Source: Celoporthe dispersa
Lineage: Eukaryota; Ascomycota; Sordariomycetes; Diaporthales; Cryphonectriaceae
NCBI GenBank assembly: GCA_016584495.1
Contig: WAID01000015.1
Location: 496,001 to 560,000 of the forward strand
DNA: 64,000 nt
Direction of reading: 5' to 3'
Position 1 is the first letter of the stretch; each line of letters starts with the position of its first letter. The translations under genes and the position numbers were made by a program. The notes under the pieces were generated by a model. That model saw only the letters and a list, made by a program, of their open reading frames with translations. It made no database searches and was not told the origin of the DNA. This document shows, one piece after another, positions 44,413-56,704 of this stretch.

Positions 44413-46728
44413 CTACTCCGAGTCAGAGGCAACCTCCTTCCGCCCAAGCATCGTAAGCTCCAGGTCGTCCAGGTCCTCGTCCTCGCCGTCGCCGTTGTCG
44501 TCGCCGTTGTCGTTGTCGTTGTCATTCTCATTCTCATTTTCGTTCTCCCGGTCGCTGGCCAGACCCAGTAGCTCCTTGTCCACCTCGTTCAGGTCTTCGG
44601 CATCCTCCATGGTGACGTCGCCGTTGGAGCTGGGCGCTGGCGCGACGCCGTTCGACTTACGGCCGCGGGCTCTCGACCTGGACTTTGCAGGGACAAGCAT
44701 GCTGTCGTCCATCATGGAGTACTGCGTGGCGTCTGCGTCCCGGTCTACCTCCTCTTCGGTTTCGTCGGGGTCTCTCTCTCCGTTCGCCGGCCTCTGCTTG
44801 ACTCTCTTGATGGGCGCGATGGGTCCCACGTCGGGCCCGACGTGACCTTCCCATCGGCTGAGGCGGCGGACCGCGCGGCGCAGGGAGGCGCTGTACGCGA
44901 CGAACTCCTCACCAAAGTCGTCCACCTCGGAGACCATGGGTACCAGGCCGCCGAAGCCTCGCTCCCGGAAAGACAGCTTCTTGCCTGTCATGGGATCGGT
45001 GCCGGATGGATAGGCAGATGGACCCACGAGCGCATGATGCTTCAGGGCATTGATATTATCCTCGCCCTCGCTATCGTCGAACGGGTCGTCCATGTGCTTC
45101 AGCCGTGCCACTGCTCGAACGACGGCGCCCTCCATCTTTCGGGAGCGGCGTGCCTTTCGGTGGGCCTTCCTGATGCCGCGGTCGAGGATGTACTCCACCC
45201 GCTGAGATCTGTTGCGCTCTACAGCGAGCTGGTGAGCAGTGGGGGCCTCGGCTTCCTAGCCACGATGCCCTCGATGACCTGCGGGCCGCCGGGGGAGCTG
45301 CCCTCGAAGATCTGATACTTGAGGGGGGCCCCGGCGCGACGGCTCGAGCCGCCGAGGCCGTCTTTGTGCCTAGCAAGGGCTCGGGGCGGAGGAGTCGAGC
45401 GGGTGCTATCCATGTCGGACTCGTGCTTGGACGGCCTGATCCTTGGCAGGACGCCCATCGTAGAGCCCTCGTCTCCAGCCGGGAACATGCGGGCCCTCGA
45501 CCCACGCTTGGAGCTGCTCTCGAGGGCGTACTGCTGATCAGCCTCGATGATCTTCTTCCTCATGGCCTGCTTGCCCCTGCCGTACTCGATCTCCTCCTGC
45601 GTGTCGATGTTCTCCTCGGTCTCCTCCTCCTTGGACAGCTCCTCGAGGCGGGGGACGCCCTGGTTGGCAACGTCCACGCCGTAGTCCACGCCCTCCCCAA
45701 ACGGGTTCTCCATGCAGCCCTCCTCGGTGAAGTCGGACTCGAGGTAGAACCAGACAACCCACAGGAAGGCGCGGGCGCGGGACTTGCTGCTGAGGTTTGT
45801 CTTCATAATCAGGTCGTGGAACTCGCGTCCTGGTGGGAAGTGTAGCTCTGCGACCTTGGGAGCCGAGAGGCACAGGACAAACAGCAGGTTGACGGGGTTG
45901 GTCCTCGGAATGTTCATGTTCTTGATGGAGTCCAGCGACTGCGGCTCAGGGCGGTCCTCGGAGCCTCCCTTCAGTATGGACTTTAGCCGGGGGGCATCCT
46001 GCAGTTGTTTGTACGAATTGGGATCTTGTCGGGCCTGGAGGGAAGGGATGGCGTGGTAGGTTCGCAACTGTGCCCTCATCTCGGGAAAGACTGCACGAGG
46101 AATGAGGGAGGGTCAGCAAAAAGAAAAGAGGGAAGAAAAAAAAAGATAGGATAGAGAAGAAGAATTAAAAAAAAAACAAGAAGAAAAGAGATGATACGTT
46201 GATGATAAAGACAGGCTGGGCCAGGCACTCACAGTTGAGGGTGGTGTTCATGCGGCCGATATTCACAAGGAGACACACCATAGCCATGCTCTTGGCGGCT
46301 TCTCGGTCACTAAGCAGTTTGTCGCGGAGGACCTTACTGGTCTTTGAGCTCCTGGACATGGTGTCGATGTAGAGATCGGCAAAGGTCTGCTTGGGCTTGT
46401 TGGGCTCCCAGCTGTTGGTGAAGACGCGCATGTCATTGTCGAAGACGGCCCTGAGGAAGTCGTACTGGATGTCGACGCGCCAGAGGGGCTCGCCGTCATC
46501 CTTCTTCAGATGCCTGATCTTGCCGATGGCGTTCGAGTTGCCCGCGCCGAGGCCCCTCCGGCGCCGCGATGGACCAGGCTCTGGGGTGCCCATCTTGGAC
46601 CTGTCCTCGTCCTCGGTGACGTTGGTCATGAAGGACTTCTCGTTGTAGTTGTTGCTGCTGCGCTGGGCAGGAGAGCTGGGGGCCTCGAGGTCAGGCGTTC
46701 CCGCCGCGGAAGAAGGTGAGGCTGCCAT
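44413..46728 (-). CDS. ies1: INO80 chromatin-remodelling complex subunit Ies1, one apparent frameshift
   Basis: Fungal-specific subunit of the INO80 nucleosome-remodelling complex, nuclear. Two exons, 46728-46233 and 46090-44413 (142 nt intron), give about 724 residues. The ATG at 46728 (MAASPSSAAG) follows a non-conserved upstream frame. Conserved blocks: KIRHLKKDDGEPLWRVDIQY, DFLRAVFDNDMRVFTN, FADLYIDTMSRSSKTSKVLR, VCLLVNIGRMNTTLN joined across the intron to FFPEMRAQLRTYHAIPSLQA, FLWVVWFYLESDFTEEGCME, and RVEYILDRGIRKAHRKARRS. The C-terminus is acidic with alternating Asn/Glu and Asn/Asp (ENENENDNDNDNGDDNG) and ends MLGRKEVASDSE. One missing C in the run at 45241-45245 breaks the frame between KPRPP and TAHQLAVERN. 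Divergent to the oxygenase gene. Confidence 0.88.
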
Positions 46729-48075
46729 TGCTGGCTGCGACCGAGGCGAGGTAGGGGAAGGAAACGATGCGTCTTTTGTGGCGTCGTTGCCGGGGGGGTG
46801 TGACTGATGGTTGGCTGTGATCCAGCGCCCGCCCGCTGAGGGATGCTGATGGTGCGTTAGGCCTGACTGTAACCTGAACCTGGGTCGCGCGAGACGGAGA
46901 AGTAAGGGTCCAGCTGGGCCTGGTCTGATGGCGATCACAATTGCGATCGCGATTGGTGATGGGAGCGGGATGGGATAGGATAGATGGATGACGAACCAGG
47001 CAGGAATGCAGGACGATACGATATGATGCAGGTCTCCAGAGGGAGGCGAAAGCGCGACAATCCGGGGGGGGGGGTGGTGATCCGAAGGAGAGAGGGAGAG
47101 AGGGAGAGAGAGCTGGTTATCGCGACGAGCTGATGATGAAACTCGAGATTACGGCCAGCGAGCTTGTCTGTCTGTCTGGGGGAGGTACAGACAATGGTAA
47201 GCACTCGGCTGGCCCTTTTGGTGTGTATGTGTGGATAAGGGGATGGATGAGTGAGCTCGTCATGGAGAATCCATCTTGGAAAAAAAGAAACGGGAACGCG
47301 AGCGCCATCCCGGCCTGGCCTGCCACACCTCTCGCAAAAGAGCTGGAATGGAGACGCCCAGGTCGCGAAGGTTGCTAAATTGATTTGGCGTGATCGTCAC
47401 CACTGACCGGCAAGGAGCTACGGCACGAACCAGCATTGTGCCAGGGGGGGGCTTTAGCGTACAGCCCGGCGCGCCTGGGCCTGTGGCAGGGGGGTCTAGC
47501 AGTACGTAAGCACCCCAACAACCTTTGATCCGGCGAGCGCAGGAGGGAGCACACACAGCTGCTGTGTAACTGTACCACAGCAGATGTATCTTGGACATCT
47601 ACCGTTGGCTCTGACTGCAGGCTGTACTTACTTGATGGCTTCCCAGTCCCACAACACCTGAAGCTTAATATGCTGGGGATAGGCTTCTGTCCTGGTCATC
47701 CCTCTGTCTCTATCCATATTCTTACTATTCTTTTGTTTTTATTATGATGGCTAGCAGCCTATACATCACGACAATCTCGATCTATGATTACATAAGGAAG
47801 ACCTCGACCGTCTTTTTTCTTTTTTTTTTTTGGCGCTGTTTAATGGCATGACTTATCCTAAAGTGTCACTCGGGCAGAGCGGTATCTAGCCGGCAACAGG
47901 AGATCGCACGACAGCACATGACAGACTTGGAATACCATCATATATTCTACCAAGGAGACATTTACCCCAGATTCCTTAGGAAAAGGAGGGTCCCGTCTCC
48001 CTCTCTGTCCCTTTCCCTCTCCACTCTCCACAGTCTCCATCCAAGATCGACACAACCACCAACACCACCGCCGTC
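46729..48075. other. Divergent promoter region between ies1 and the 2OG oxygenase
   Basis: 1.35 kb without a supportable gene. Poly-G tracts occur at 47064-47074 and 47444-47451, GA-rich sequence near 47088-47111, a T11 tract near 47821-47831 and CT-rich sequence ahead of the plus-strand ATG. Confidence 0.6.
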
Positions 48076-49692
48076 ATGTCATCCGCCGCTAGGATCCCAG
48101 TTATCGACGTCTCCCCTGCCGGCCATGATGAGCAGGCCAAGGTAGCCAAGGAGCTGGTGGACGCTGCCATCGAGCACGGCTTCGTCTATATCCGGAACAG
48201 AGGGGCTGATATCCCCGTGGATGCCGTAGAGAATGCCTTCGATCTGGTGAGCCCCAACTCCCCCTCCAGCCCGACCATCTTTACCTGGTTGTAATACTTG
48301 TCTCTGTGTGTTGATGTGCTGAATCATGGCAAAAATTAACCAAAAAAAATCACAGGGCAGGAAGATCTTCAGTGCACCCATAGAGGAAAAGGAGAAGTGC
48401 ACGATCCAGAAGAACAACCGTGGTTGGTCGGGTATGAACTATGAGACCTTGGACCCAAAAAACCAGAGAGTACGTTTATGTCATTCCTTTTCCCCCTCCC
48501 TCCTCTCCTAAAGTCCGTGAACAAAGAAAGGAGAGACAGGAAGAAAAAAACGGGGGTCCACATACTAAAATTATATCTGTCTAGGTTGGCGATTTTAAGG
48601 AGTGAGTTTACTCGGTTGAGCATATGGTGTATACAGCAGCGAGCGGCTGACGGATGTACTGCTGTTGACAGGGTATTCAACTTTGGCCAATTCGTGGATG
48701 GAAAGGCCCAGCAGCCCTTGCCAGAGAGCTTCGTCCCGTATGAGAGCCAGGTCGAGACCTTCTGTGCGTCAAGTCTCATTCCATCTCATCTCTACACGCT
48801 CTCTGTATTCCCCCATTCCCCCTCATCTCTCACCGCCCAAGCACGGAGACAAACCAGTACATCCCAACCATCTTCATTATCTCGTCTCAACCCACCATGG
48901 CTGGGAGAAGCCCTCCAAAAGACACACATCAGATACCAGTTCCTCCGAGTCTCGTTCGTGGCCCGTTTCTACTCACACCAGACCTCTTTCTTAGATGATT
49001 ACTGCTACAACCTCTCCCTCAAGATCAACCACCTCCTCGGCATCGGCCTCGAGGTCTCCCCGCCCACCTTCTTCCGGGACCGTCACCTCCGCGAACATGG
49101 CTCCTCGGGCAACACCCTGCGCCTCCTCTACTACCCCCCCTTATCCTCTCTCGCCTCCTCCGCCGCCGCCGACATCAGCAGCCCAACAGCCGAAGACGTA
49201 AGAGCAGGCGCCCACTCCGACTACGGCAGCATAACCCTCCTCTTCCGCCTCCGGGGCCAAGCCGGGCTAGAGCTCGACACCGGCAACGGCACCTGGGCCC
49301 CCGTCCCTGTCACCCCGCCCGGCACAGAGGACGACCCGGCCCCGCCTATCCTCGTCAACATCGGCGACCTGCTGTCCTACTGGACCAACGGCCTGCTGCG
49401 GAGCACCGTGCACCGCGTCGTGTTCCCCGCCCCCGGCAGCGGCGGCAACGGGATCAGCGGCGAGACTGGCGAAGATCCCAGGTACAGCATCGCCTTCTTC
49501 TGCCACCCCGTCGGGTCCACGACGCTCGAGGCCGTGCCCAGTGACCGCGTGAGGAACCACAAGCCTGATAATGGGTTTGAGAGGGGGGGTAACCCGGATG
49601 CGGAGAGGAAGGCCATCACGGCGGACCAGCACCTGCAGATGAGGTTGCAGGCGAGCTATCTGCAGCTGTACGAAAAGGACGGGAAGAAGTAA
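48076..49692 (+). CDS. 2-oxoglutarate/Fe(II)-dependent dioxygenase (isopenicillin N synthase-like)
   Basis: Non-heme iron oxygenase with a DIOX_N plus 2OG-FeII_Oxy architecture, like gibberellin or flavonoid oxidases and their many fungal relatives. Five exons close in frame: 48076-48246, 48356-48469, 48585-48601 (17 nt), 48672-48763 and 48995-49692, giving 363 residues. N-terminal motifs: RIPVIDVSPAG, LVDAAIEHGFVYIRNRG, KIFSAPIEEKEKC and GWSGMNYETLDP; DFKEVFNFGQF spans the tiny exon. The iron ligands lie in GAHSDYGSITLLF (His and Asp) and STVHRVV (distal His), and RYSIAFF supplies the Arg-x-Ser that binds 2-oxoglutarate. LVNIGDLLSYWTNG is the usual pre-His block. The substrate is unknown and no biosynthetic partners are adjacent. 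A 23-base poly-A tract follows at 49735-49757. Confidence 0.9.
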
Positions 49693-50109
49693 TGAGGCAG
49701 TCCTCCAATCTTTGTGGAATTAATTTGCCGTTGCAAAAAAAAAAAAAAAAAAAAAAAGTATACTGCTCTACTATTTCATCATAGTGTTCTAGACTGTGTA
49801 GCTACGGCAACCCCCCACCCCCACCCCCCCCAAAAAAAAAGGCGAATGAAGAAAACAATGCAATAACTCCCCGGAAATGCAACGCAGAGCACCTTTCCCC
49901 CTCCAAGTCTTTCGCCTGTCGATGCAATATTCTAGTATAATGCTCTAAAAAGGTGAAACCAAGTCTATATGTGCACATGTCTTAGCATAACCCGATGTAA
50001 TGCTTCCTCCATAACTCCTTCGCATGCGCACTGGTCCCGGTTCTCTGACGCGTCGTCATCCCGTGTCCATTGCGCTTCTGTAGGGCCTCCTCTTCACAGG
50101 TGACGGCTT
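49693..50109. other. Convergent 3' spacer with long poly-A tract
   Basis: It holds 23 consecutive A at 49735-49757 and a C-rich/A-rich stretch near 49810-49840. It carries the 3' ends of the oxygenase and DNA ligase genes. No supportable frame. Confidence 0.65.
49735..49757. repeat. Poly-A mononucleotide tract (23 nt)
   Basis: Twenty-three consecutive A, 42 nt after the oxygenase stop codon. It could be a genomic A tract in the 3' UTR; no target-site duplication or retro-element body was seen to suggest retroposition. Confidence 0.9.
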
Positions 50110-53057
50110 CTAACAAGCGCCAGTCGTAGCAATCACAACCCCTGGCCGTCCTTCCTGGCCCTTCAGCGGTTGGGATTGCAGCCTGGTCAAAAACTCCTCC
50201 GTGGCTGCTGCCCTGTGCCGTTCCACGAGTACTACCCTGGGCTGCCTACAATGCGAGCCGAACAAGGACGTCGAGGCTAGCCACGAAGGTATGTCTTTGA
50301 AGACTGCGGCCACGCCGTGGCTTGGGAGTAGATCCTCCGTGAGCCATGGAATGCTAGCGACACATGGCGCAAGCAGGACAAAGTGGCCGGCCAGAGCACA
50401 GTTTTCGCCCGCGTAGCGACAAGTTGCCTTTTCTCTCGCCGAGTGCTGTACATCCGACCTCGGGCCTGTTGAGGATGTCTTTGTTAACGCCTTTGATGGA
50501 CTAGAGGATTTCGCTTCTGAGTGAAAAGACGACGCCGCGACTGAAAGGCATGGTGATAGAGGGCCGAGGTCCGTAGTGCCAGCTTCCCCGTGGAGGTTTT
50601 CAATCCCAGACAAGGATGACAAAGTAGGAGGAAGGGTGTTGCCTTGTGACGAAGGGCCGGACGTGACGTCTCCCAGAGGATGACGCGAAGCCTGCGGGCG
50701 GGTCTGTGAAGACACAGACACAACCGAGGTAGCCGCGTCGTCTCTCTTCCGTTTAGCTAAGCGGGGTGACGTTAGGTTTGTCTCGCTCCGTCGCTTGCGA
50801 GGTGAGTCCACACTCGCCGTATCAATTTTCGAGGGTGATTGCGCGGACTGCTGAGCTGCAGAGGAGGTCGGTGGCGTTGGGATAGCCCTTGTATCATGTC
50901 GGCTCGTGACACGCGCGACCACGGGTGCAGTGGCTACCTTCATGATGGTATGCTCTGGGAGATCCTCTGAGGTAGTGTTCGTGGCTGTCGTGGCATATGT
51001 AGACTGGCTGTCCTGGAGAGCAGCTTTACCCCCTCGCTTCGACTCGGCCTCTTCGAGGATTGCTATCCATTGAGCAAGCTCCTGGCTGTCCTTCTGCTCG
51101 GGACAGATGCGCTCCGTCTGCGCCAGCTCTTGCAGTTCATCGAACCCCAGACAGTCCTTCCATGACCTATCTGTATGAATTTTGGAAACGTATGGAAACC
51201 GCGGGCTCCAGAAATTAGTATTGGTCTCCTTGTGAAAAGCGAAGCAGGTGATGTCGAAGACAGCGGGCTCAAGAAACACTGCAGACATCCGCCTGCCCTG
51301 CATGATCCCTGGCGGCAGTTTCAGGTCGAGTTTGTCGTTTTCGTCCGGCAGCACTGCCCTCGTGAAGACGTATTGCTTGAAATACTCCGTCATGGTGGCG
51401 TTGAGTTCAACCTCGGCCACGATGATGAACTTGGGCCTCACCTCTTCGAAGCGCGTGACCTCTGCCTTGTTGGTGATACATCCAAGGTAGAAGTGGGTGT
51501 ATTTTGTGTTTGGCAGCCCTAGCGCTTTAGCACTTGTCGGATCATAGCGGGCACCAATGACTGCAAAATCACCAATGTCGCCCAGATTTTTGACATACGC
51601 CTTCTTCAGCTTGAGGCAAGAGGACGCATAACGGCGCTTATTCATCTCAAAGTTGAAGTAGGGCTCGTCGGGTTTCAATACCAGACCCTCTTCTTTCTCA
51701 ACGATGCAGGTCGCAAAGCTTCGCGAAGTTCCGCTGCGGCCAAGCGGGAGGAGAAGTTGATAACCTCCCTCTCCACTAAGGCGGCGCGACCTTCCTCACA
51801 GTGAATCAATGTAGAGAGCCGCCTCCGGCGGTCGGAGTGCCTGACGTTAAGCATGGACTCATCGTCAACCAACAACAAGTCGAAATATACGATCATAAGA
51901 CGTTCTGCCGCTGGAGGTGGACTGTCCTCGTCTATGCCGATGAATCGCCCGCAACGGTTCACGTGCCTTCGTATCTTCTCAAAGCCGAGGATCTTCTTCT
52001 CCTGGTCACTCCAGACGACCAGCTCCCCCTCCAGAATGCAGCGTCTCTTGAAACGGCAAGCTGCTGTGCCGAGGCCAAGGGACGATCTGATTGCGCCGTG
52101 CAGCTTGATGCGATCCTTGGTGCTATCTTTTCCGGACTTGGAGAAGATCTGGATACATTGATGGCCTCTGGAGAGGTCGATATGAATTTGGCAATACTCT
52201 CCATCCATCTTCCTCTCGCAGCTCATGACACCACGGCCCATGTCAAGGCAATGTTGTATGCTTCGCGCCTTCAGCCAGGTTTGCCGACCAACCTTGACCC
52301 CGACTTGGGGCTTGACGAGCCGTGGTATATCGGCCTTGTCAAGATCGACTCCGAGCGCTTGGCTGTTACGAATTTGTTGCTCGAGAAGGGTGGTCGCGAC
52401 AGCAAAGTCGTCATGAATATTCAGCAACGCGGGAAGCAGAGGGTGACACTGAGAATATACCAGGTCCTCCGGCACGACGACCGGGAGAAAGGTCTTCAGA
52501 ACTAAACGACATAGCCATTTGGCATCTCTCGGCGACAGCTGCCTGAAGAGATGCGTGAGGGGGTGCTGGTGGTCCCTGGGGGTAGCAGGGTTCGAACTTG
52601 TCGCCAGTCGCGACGATCTCACTGCGGGTGAGCTGAACCCGACCCCTGCGGCCAGCTGATGCAGCATCTTGTCAATCTGCTCGACCGTGACATCGCACTC
52701 GGCTCCATTGGGGGCATCCTTCAAGATGTTCTCAACACACTCGGCCAGGTCAACGCCGGAGCCTTGCCTGCGCCACCTGCTCAACTCTTCCTGGCGCCTC
52801 CTGCCAAGACCACAAGCCTTGGTAATGATGTTTTCAAGGCGGTTGTGTTTGATATTGAAGACCCTGTCGGTGCGCCTCTCCGGAAGTAGCGTTGACAAGA
52901 TGGCCGTCCGGTCAACATCTCCGCTGTTGATCTCCTCCCGGTGACTTGTGAACCAGTCAGCCACGATCTTGTTGCTTCCCCTCTGACGTCTCTTGCGACC
53001 GAGGTCAGTCTCGAGGCTCTGTAGAAGGTCGCAGACGGCACCGAAAGAGAAAGGCAT
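50110..53057 (-). CDS. ATP-dependent DNA ligase domain protein (Lig4-like), one apparent frameshift
   Basis: Long ligase of about 982 codons. The start ATG at 53057 opens MPFSFGAVCDLLQSLETDLG, the usual N-terminus of DNA_ligase_A_N-type domains. Within this domain are FNIKHNRLENIITKACGLG and RDAKWLCRLVLKTFLPVVVP. The nucleotidyltransferase core has MSCERKMDGEYCQIHIDLSR with the adenylated Lys of KMDG (motif I), RCILEGELVVW, RLMIVYFDLLLVDDESMLN and EEGLVLKPDEPYFNF, whose Lys is motif IV/V-like. LKLKKAYVKNLGDIGDFAVI begins the OB-fold. The C-terminal 350 residues are Ser/Thr-rich with a possible BRCT-like end (AGHFVLLAPCVASIPWLTED). One missing T (A in the plus-strand run 51715-51717) breaks the frame just before VEKEEGLVLKPDE. 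It could act in end joining like Lig4, but a paralogous fungal ligase of unknown role is equally possible. Confidence 0.82.
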
Positions 53058-54573
53058 TGCTCAGGGAAAGTAGAGCCCCCTTTGTTGTGCAAAAGAAGAG
53101 GCAGTGAGGAACAGAGGAAGTCATGGGGATGAGAGGAGAACGGGCGACAAAGGAGAAGGAAGCTGTAAGCTTGAGAATTTGTAGGCAGCCATCTGAAAGG
53201 AGTGCCAAAGGAGGGTCTGAAAATAAAGGTAAAAAGAGTTGATCCATTCAAATCCTGCTCATTAGGCGCTATTTGATGATATCTTCACCTCGCTCTTTAC
53301 TGCTGGGCACATGATCCGTGAACAATACAAAGGGTAGGGATGCCGCGCCGAGGTCGCGTGCCAAATGTGTTCCCACTGACATGGGTCTGCAATTGAGTCC
53401 CCTAAGAGGTCCACTGTGGCAGGCAGGCACGCCTAAGGCCGCACACAGCAGGAGGCAGGAGGCAGGCACCATGCTGTAATGATTCCTTATCTTATCAGGG
53501 CCTGTGGTTGTGAGCGGGTGTCACTGAACAAATTTACTATATTGACACCCTTTCATACCCTTCTACAAATCGAAGTTTTCACATACCATGATATATGATG
53601 ACTATAGAGAGGAGGGAGGAGAGCAAAGAACCTTCATCATTCCTATCACATCCGTGGTGTCAGGTCACTGTTCATCATGTGATGACAGAGCATGCAAGCT
53701 CAAGTGGTCTAGCCCAGAGACCTGTCTGGCCATCTACCCATAATACTGATGAATGTGTCAGTAAATTTTCCCTCTTCCCTCTCCAGGTAGAGGTGGAATG
53801 GAGAGGTCAAAGTCCACAATGTCGAAGATTTCATCAAAATTACCATGTACAGAGACTACTTGCGATCAGACACACAAATACAGGATTTACGAAAAGTGGC
53901 AAGCATAGAGCCGGGTTTTGAGGGCTTGAAAAAAACTCCAAAAATCCCGAGGCTGTCAGTCTCTTCAGCTGTTGGACTTAGTATGGCAACTGTTTAGTCC
54001 AGAGCCAGGTGGCAGAGGGTGGGGTTCTCAGGTACCTAGGTACCTTGATGGGGCGGTTGATGGCCCGGCCCTGCCGATAATAGGAGGAGTTCAAGGTTCT
54101 CTTTTCTGCTGCAGGCCATCTGACGCTATCTGCAGATGGGCCCAGTACCTTCTGACCATGCCCACCACTATGTGTGACTGACCTGAACAACTCTCACCGT
54201 CTTATCCTCACCACAATACTCAACAGACTCCCTTCTTCTATTCCTCCTCCTCCTCCCCCTCCTTTCAGCAGCAATCTTTCGTCTCCAGTACACTTCTATC
54301 TGGACGTTTCGAGTCCTTTCCACACAGATTAACCCGACGTTCACTGTCACTATCAATCTGCCTTGTCTTCTTGTGCTGCCTGTGAATCGAGTCGCGACTC
54401 CTCTCCTACCCAATATTTGAACCCCCATCCCCAGACCTCGACCTCGAGTCTTCCTGGACCGACGCCTTGTGCAGCACCAGCAGTTCATTGCCGCCGCCGC
54501 ACCCTGTCCCCAACCGCGCACATCTACAGCCAAACCCACACCTGTTTGACCTCAGTCGACAATCACCTCAGCC
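53058..54573. other. Divergent spacer between DNA ligase and cdc34, no gene seen
   Basis: 1.5 kb. It contains CCT-rich pyrimidine runs near 54241-54266 close to the E2 gene, and no frame with known motifs. Both promoters must lie here. Confidence 0.6.
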
Positions 54574-55416
54574 ATGGCTGCTGCTGCGAAGCAACGGATT
54601 ATGACTGACCTAAAGTCTCTGCAGAAGGAGAAGTGGGTGCGCATTGATGTAAGAGCCAGGCCCAAGCCAGATGGTCACCACAGAGCCATGGCTGCTGTCT
54701 GGAGAGTTACCTCAGCTGACTGGCCCACACGGACAGACTGACGATGCCAACATATTCCGTTGGCATCTTGCCCTCATGGTCGTCAATCCAGACAGTGATT
54801 TCAACGGTGGATACTTCAAGGTGCGCTCTTACTACAGCCACAGATTGAACCCCCAAGTCCATGGTATGAAGATCTATCTCGCTCACGTCTACTTCAGGCC
54901 GAGATGACCTTCCCGCACGACTACCCCTACTCGCCCCCCAAGTTCCGTTTCCTCAGGCCCATCTGGCACCCCAACATCTACCCCGACGGCCAGCTCTGCA
55001 TCTCCATCCTGCACCAGGCAGGAGAGGACGTCATGTCTGGCGAGGATGCTGGCGAGCGCTGGTCGCCCCTGCAGGGTGCCGAGTCTGTCCTCCGATCCGT
55101 CCTCCTCCTCCTCGACGATCCCGAGATCAACTCTGCCGCCAACGTCGACGCCAGCGTCATGTACAGAGACAGAAAGGACGAGTACAAGGGCAGGGCCAGG
55201 GCCATAGTGGAGGTTTCGAAGAATGACATCCCCGAGGGCTTTACCGTGCCCACCAGCTTCGAGCCCGAGGCCGCCCCCAAGATCGAATACGACGACGACT
55301 TCTATGCTCCTAGCGGGGATGAGGAGTTTGACTTCGACGAGGGCAGCGAGTCTGACGAGGCCATGGAGGACGGTGACGATGATGAGGACCCCAGCGATGA
55401 GGAGGCCTCGTTATGA
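54574..55416 (+). CDS. cdc34: Ubiquitin-conjugating enzyme E2, Cdc34 type
   Basis: E2 partner of SCF (cullin-RING) ligases; carries ubiquitin as a thioester and drives cell-cycle protein degradation. Three exons, 54574-54648, 54737-54820 and 54898-55416, give 225 residues with all phases at zero. The N-terminus is MAAAAKQRIMTDLKSLQKEK; the UBC fold includes DDANIFRWHLALMVVNPDSD, GGYFKAEMTFPHDYPYSPPK and IWHPNIYPDGQLCISILHQA, with the HPN triad at 77-79 and catalytic Cys87. Directly after it the Cdc34-specific acidic loop GEDVMSGEDAGERWSP is present, which distinguishes it from other E2s. The C-terminal tail from about residue 185 is strongly acidic (DEEFDFDEGSESDEAMEDGD), the element used by Cdc34 to bind basic cullin surfaces. 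No frameshift. The downstream tandem gene also has ubiquitin-binding motifs, but the two are not co-transcribed units. Confidence 0.95.
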
Positions 55417-56704
55417 ACAGCGTTCGGGCCTCTGGACAGTTCCTGGAGGGGCCGAATCGGTCTCTCCATTGCGCTGAGTGGACAGAGCCGTTCAGCATCA
55501 CAGCACGGGAAGACTTCACATCCCGGCAGAAAAACATCAGTCGATTTACCTGCATAGCGCGCAATGAATGCTGGTTGGCAGGCGTTTCGGAAATACACAG
55601 GGTACAGGGCTCGGCTTTTGTGCTTTCCATACTCCCTCTGGATCCTGTCAGGAGGAACAGCTCGGTAGGAGGTGCCAGCAGCCATATGAAGTTGGGGGTT
55701 TGGTTTTGGTTTTTTTCTTTTCTTTTTTTCTTCTTTAAAATTCAGTCCACAGGAAAGGGACTGGAGACAGCAATCACAAGGCAATGTCAAGGGGATGATG
55801 GGATGGTTGGCCATTCAGAGTGAGAAGACATTTCTCCACGGCGTGGATGGGAAATCTGGATTCGCATGGAAGCTGCCTCCTCTGCTGTATCAGTGGCACG
55901 TCATCCAGGTCTTGAGACCTAGAGCCAAACTTGACATAGAAGGAGGTGCTACATCAATAAAATACCATCAAGTTCAATATTACAAATGTGCTCGGTAGAG
56001 AGAAAGAGGGCCAGAGCTGATGTGATCAGTCAGGCATGATTTGTTAACACAACTCAGCAGCCAGCCTAGACTGACCCAGGTAGGACATTCCCCGCTGTGG
56101 AGGCCCTGTACGGGGGTGAGCTTGCCGCGGGCTAAGCTCTGTGCAAGGGTACCGAGCAGCTGGAAACGCTGCAGATTACGTAGCGGTTGATTGAGCCTCA
56201 CCTCTGCCACTGCAACCCACTGGCCACTGCAACCTCGTGCAACTTTCTTCTGCAGCTGTGCAACCACAAGGCCACCCACCTCCAGAAACCCGATCGTTAC
56301 CGAAGCATCTTGGATTCCTTTTCAATAACCACCCGAGGCATAGAATTTCTGTATTTTCCGCTCAAGGCGAGGTGGACGGTGGCAGAAGTGAAGCAGGGAC
56401 TGAGGCCGTTGGATTCGGTCGCTTCAGTTGGCCGCCCACCACCCACCGCATTTCTCGACTCTGCTGCGATCGCGCAAGAAAGCATAACTGCTTGCTCCCC
56501 CACCGAGTGCCTCCGACAACTACCAATCTATACAGTAGTAGCTCTCGCCAATAACAACAACAAAATACCCTCCCTCATGGCCTCCCGCTGAGCACCGAGC
56601 CCTTCCTCTCGATACCTCCAGAAACCTACCTGTGCAGTTCTCCCCTCTTCTACCAGCACATCCACGACGAGGCTTCTCCCGAAAGAGCCGACAAAGCGAA
56701 CACC
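55417..56704. other. Spacer between cdc34 and the UIM gene, no gene seen
   Basis: Tandem intergenic region of 1.3 kb. A T-rich tract near 55711-55735 is compatible with the cdc34 3' UTR. Right part is presumably promoter and leader of the UIM gene. Confidence 0.6.

Noticed and set aside
49735..49757. Poly-A tract as evidence for a retroposed gene
   Set aside because: The upstream oxygenase gene has four introns, and no target-site duplication or element body is visible.
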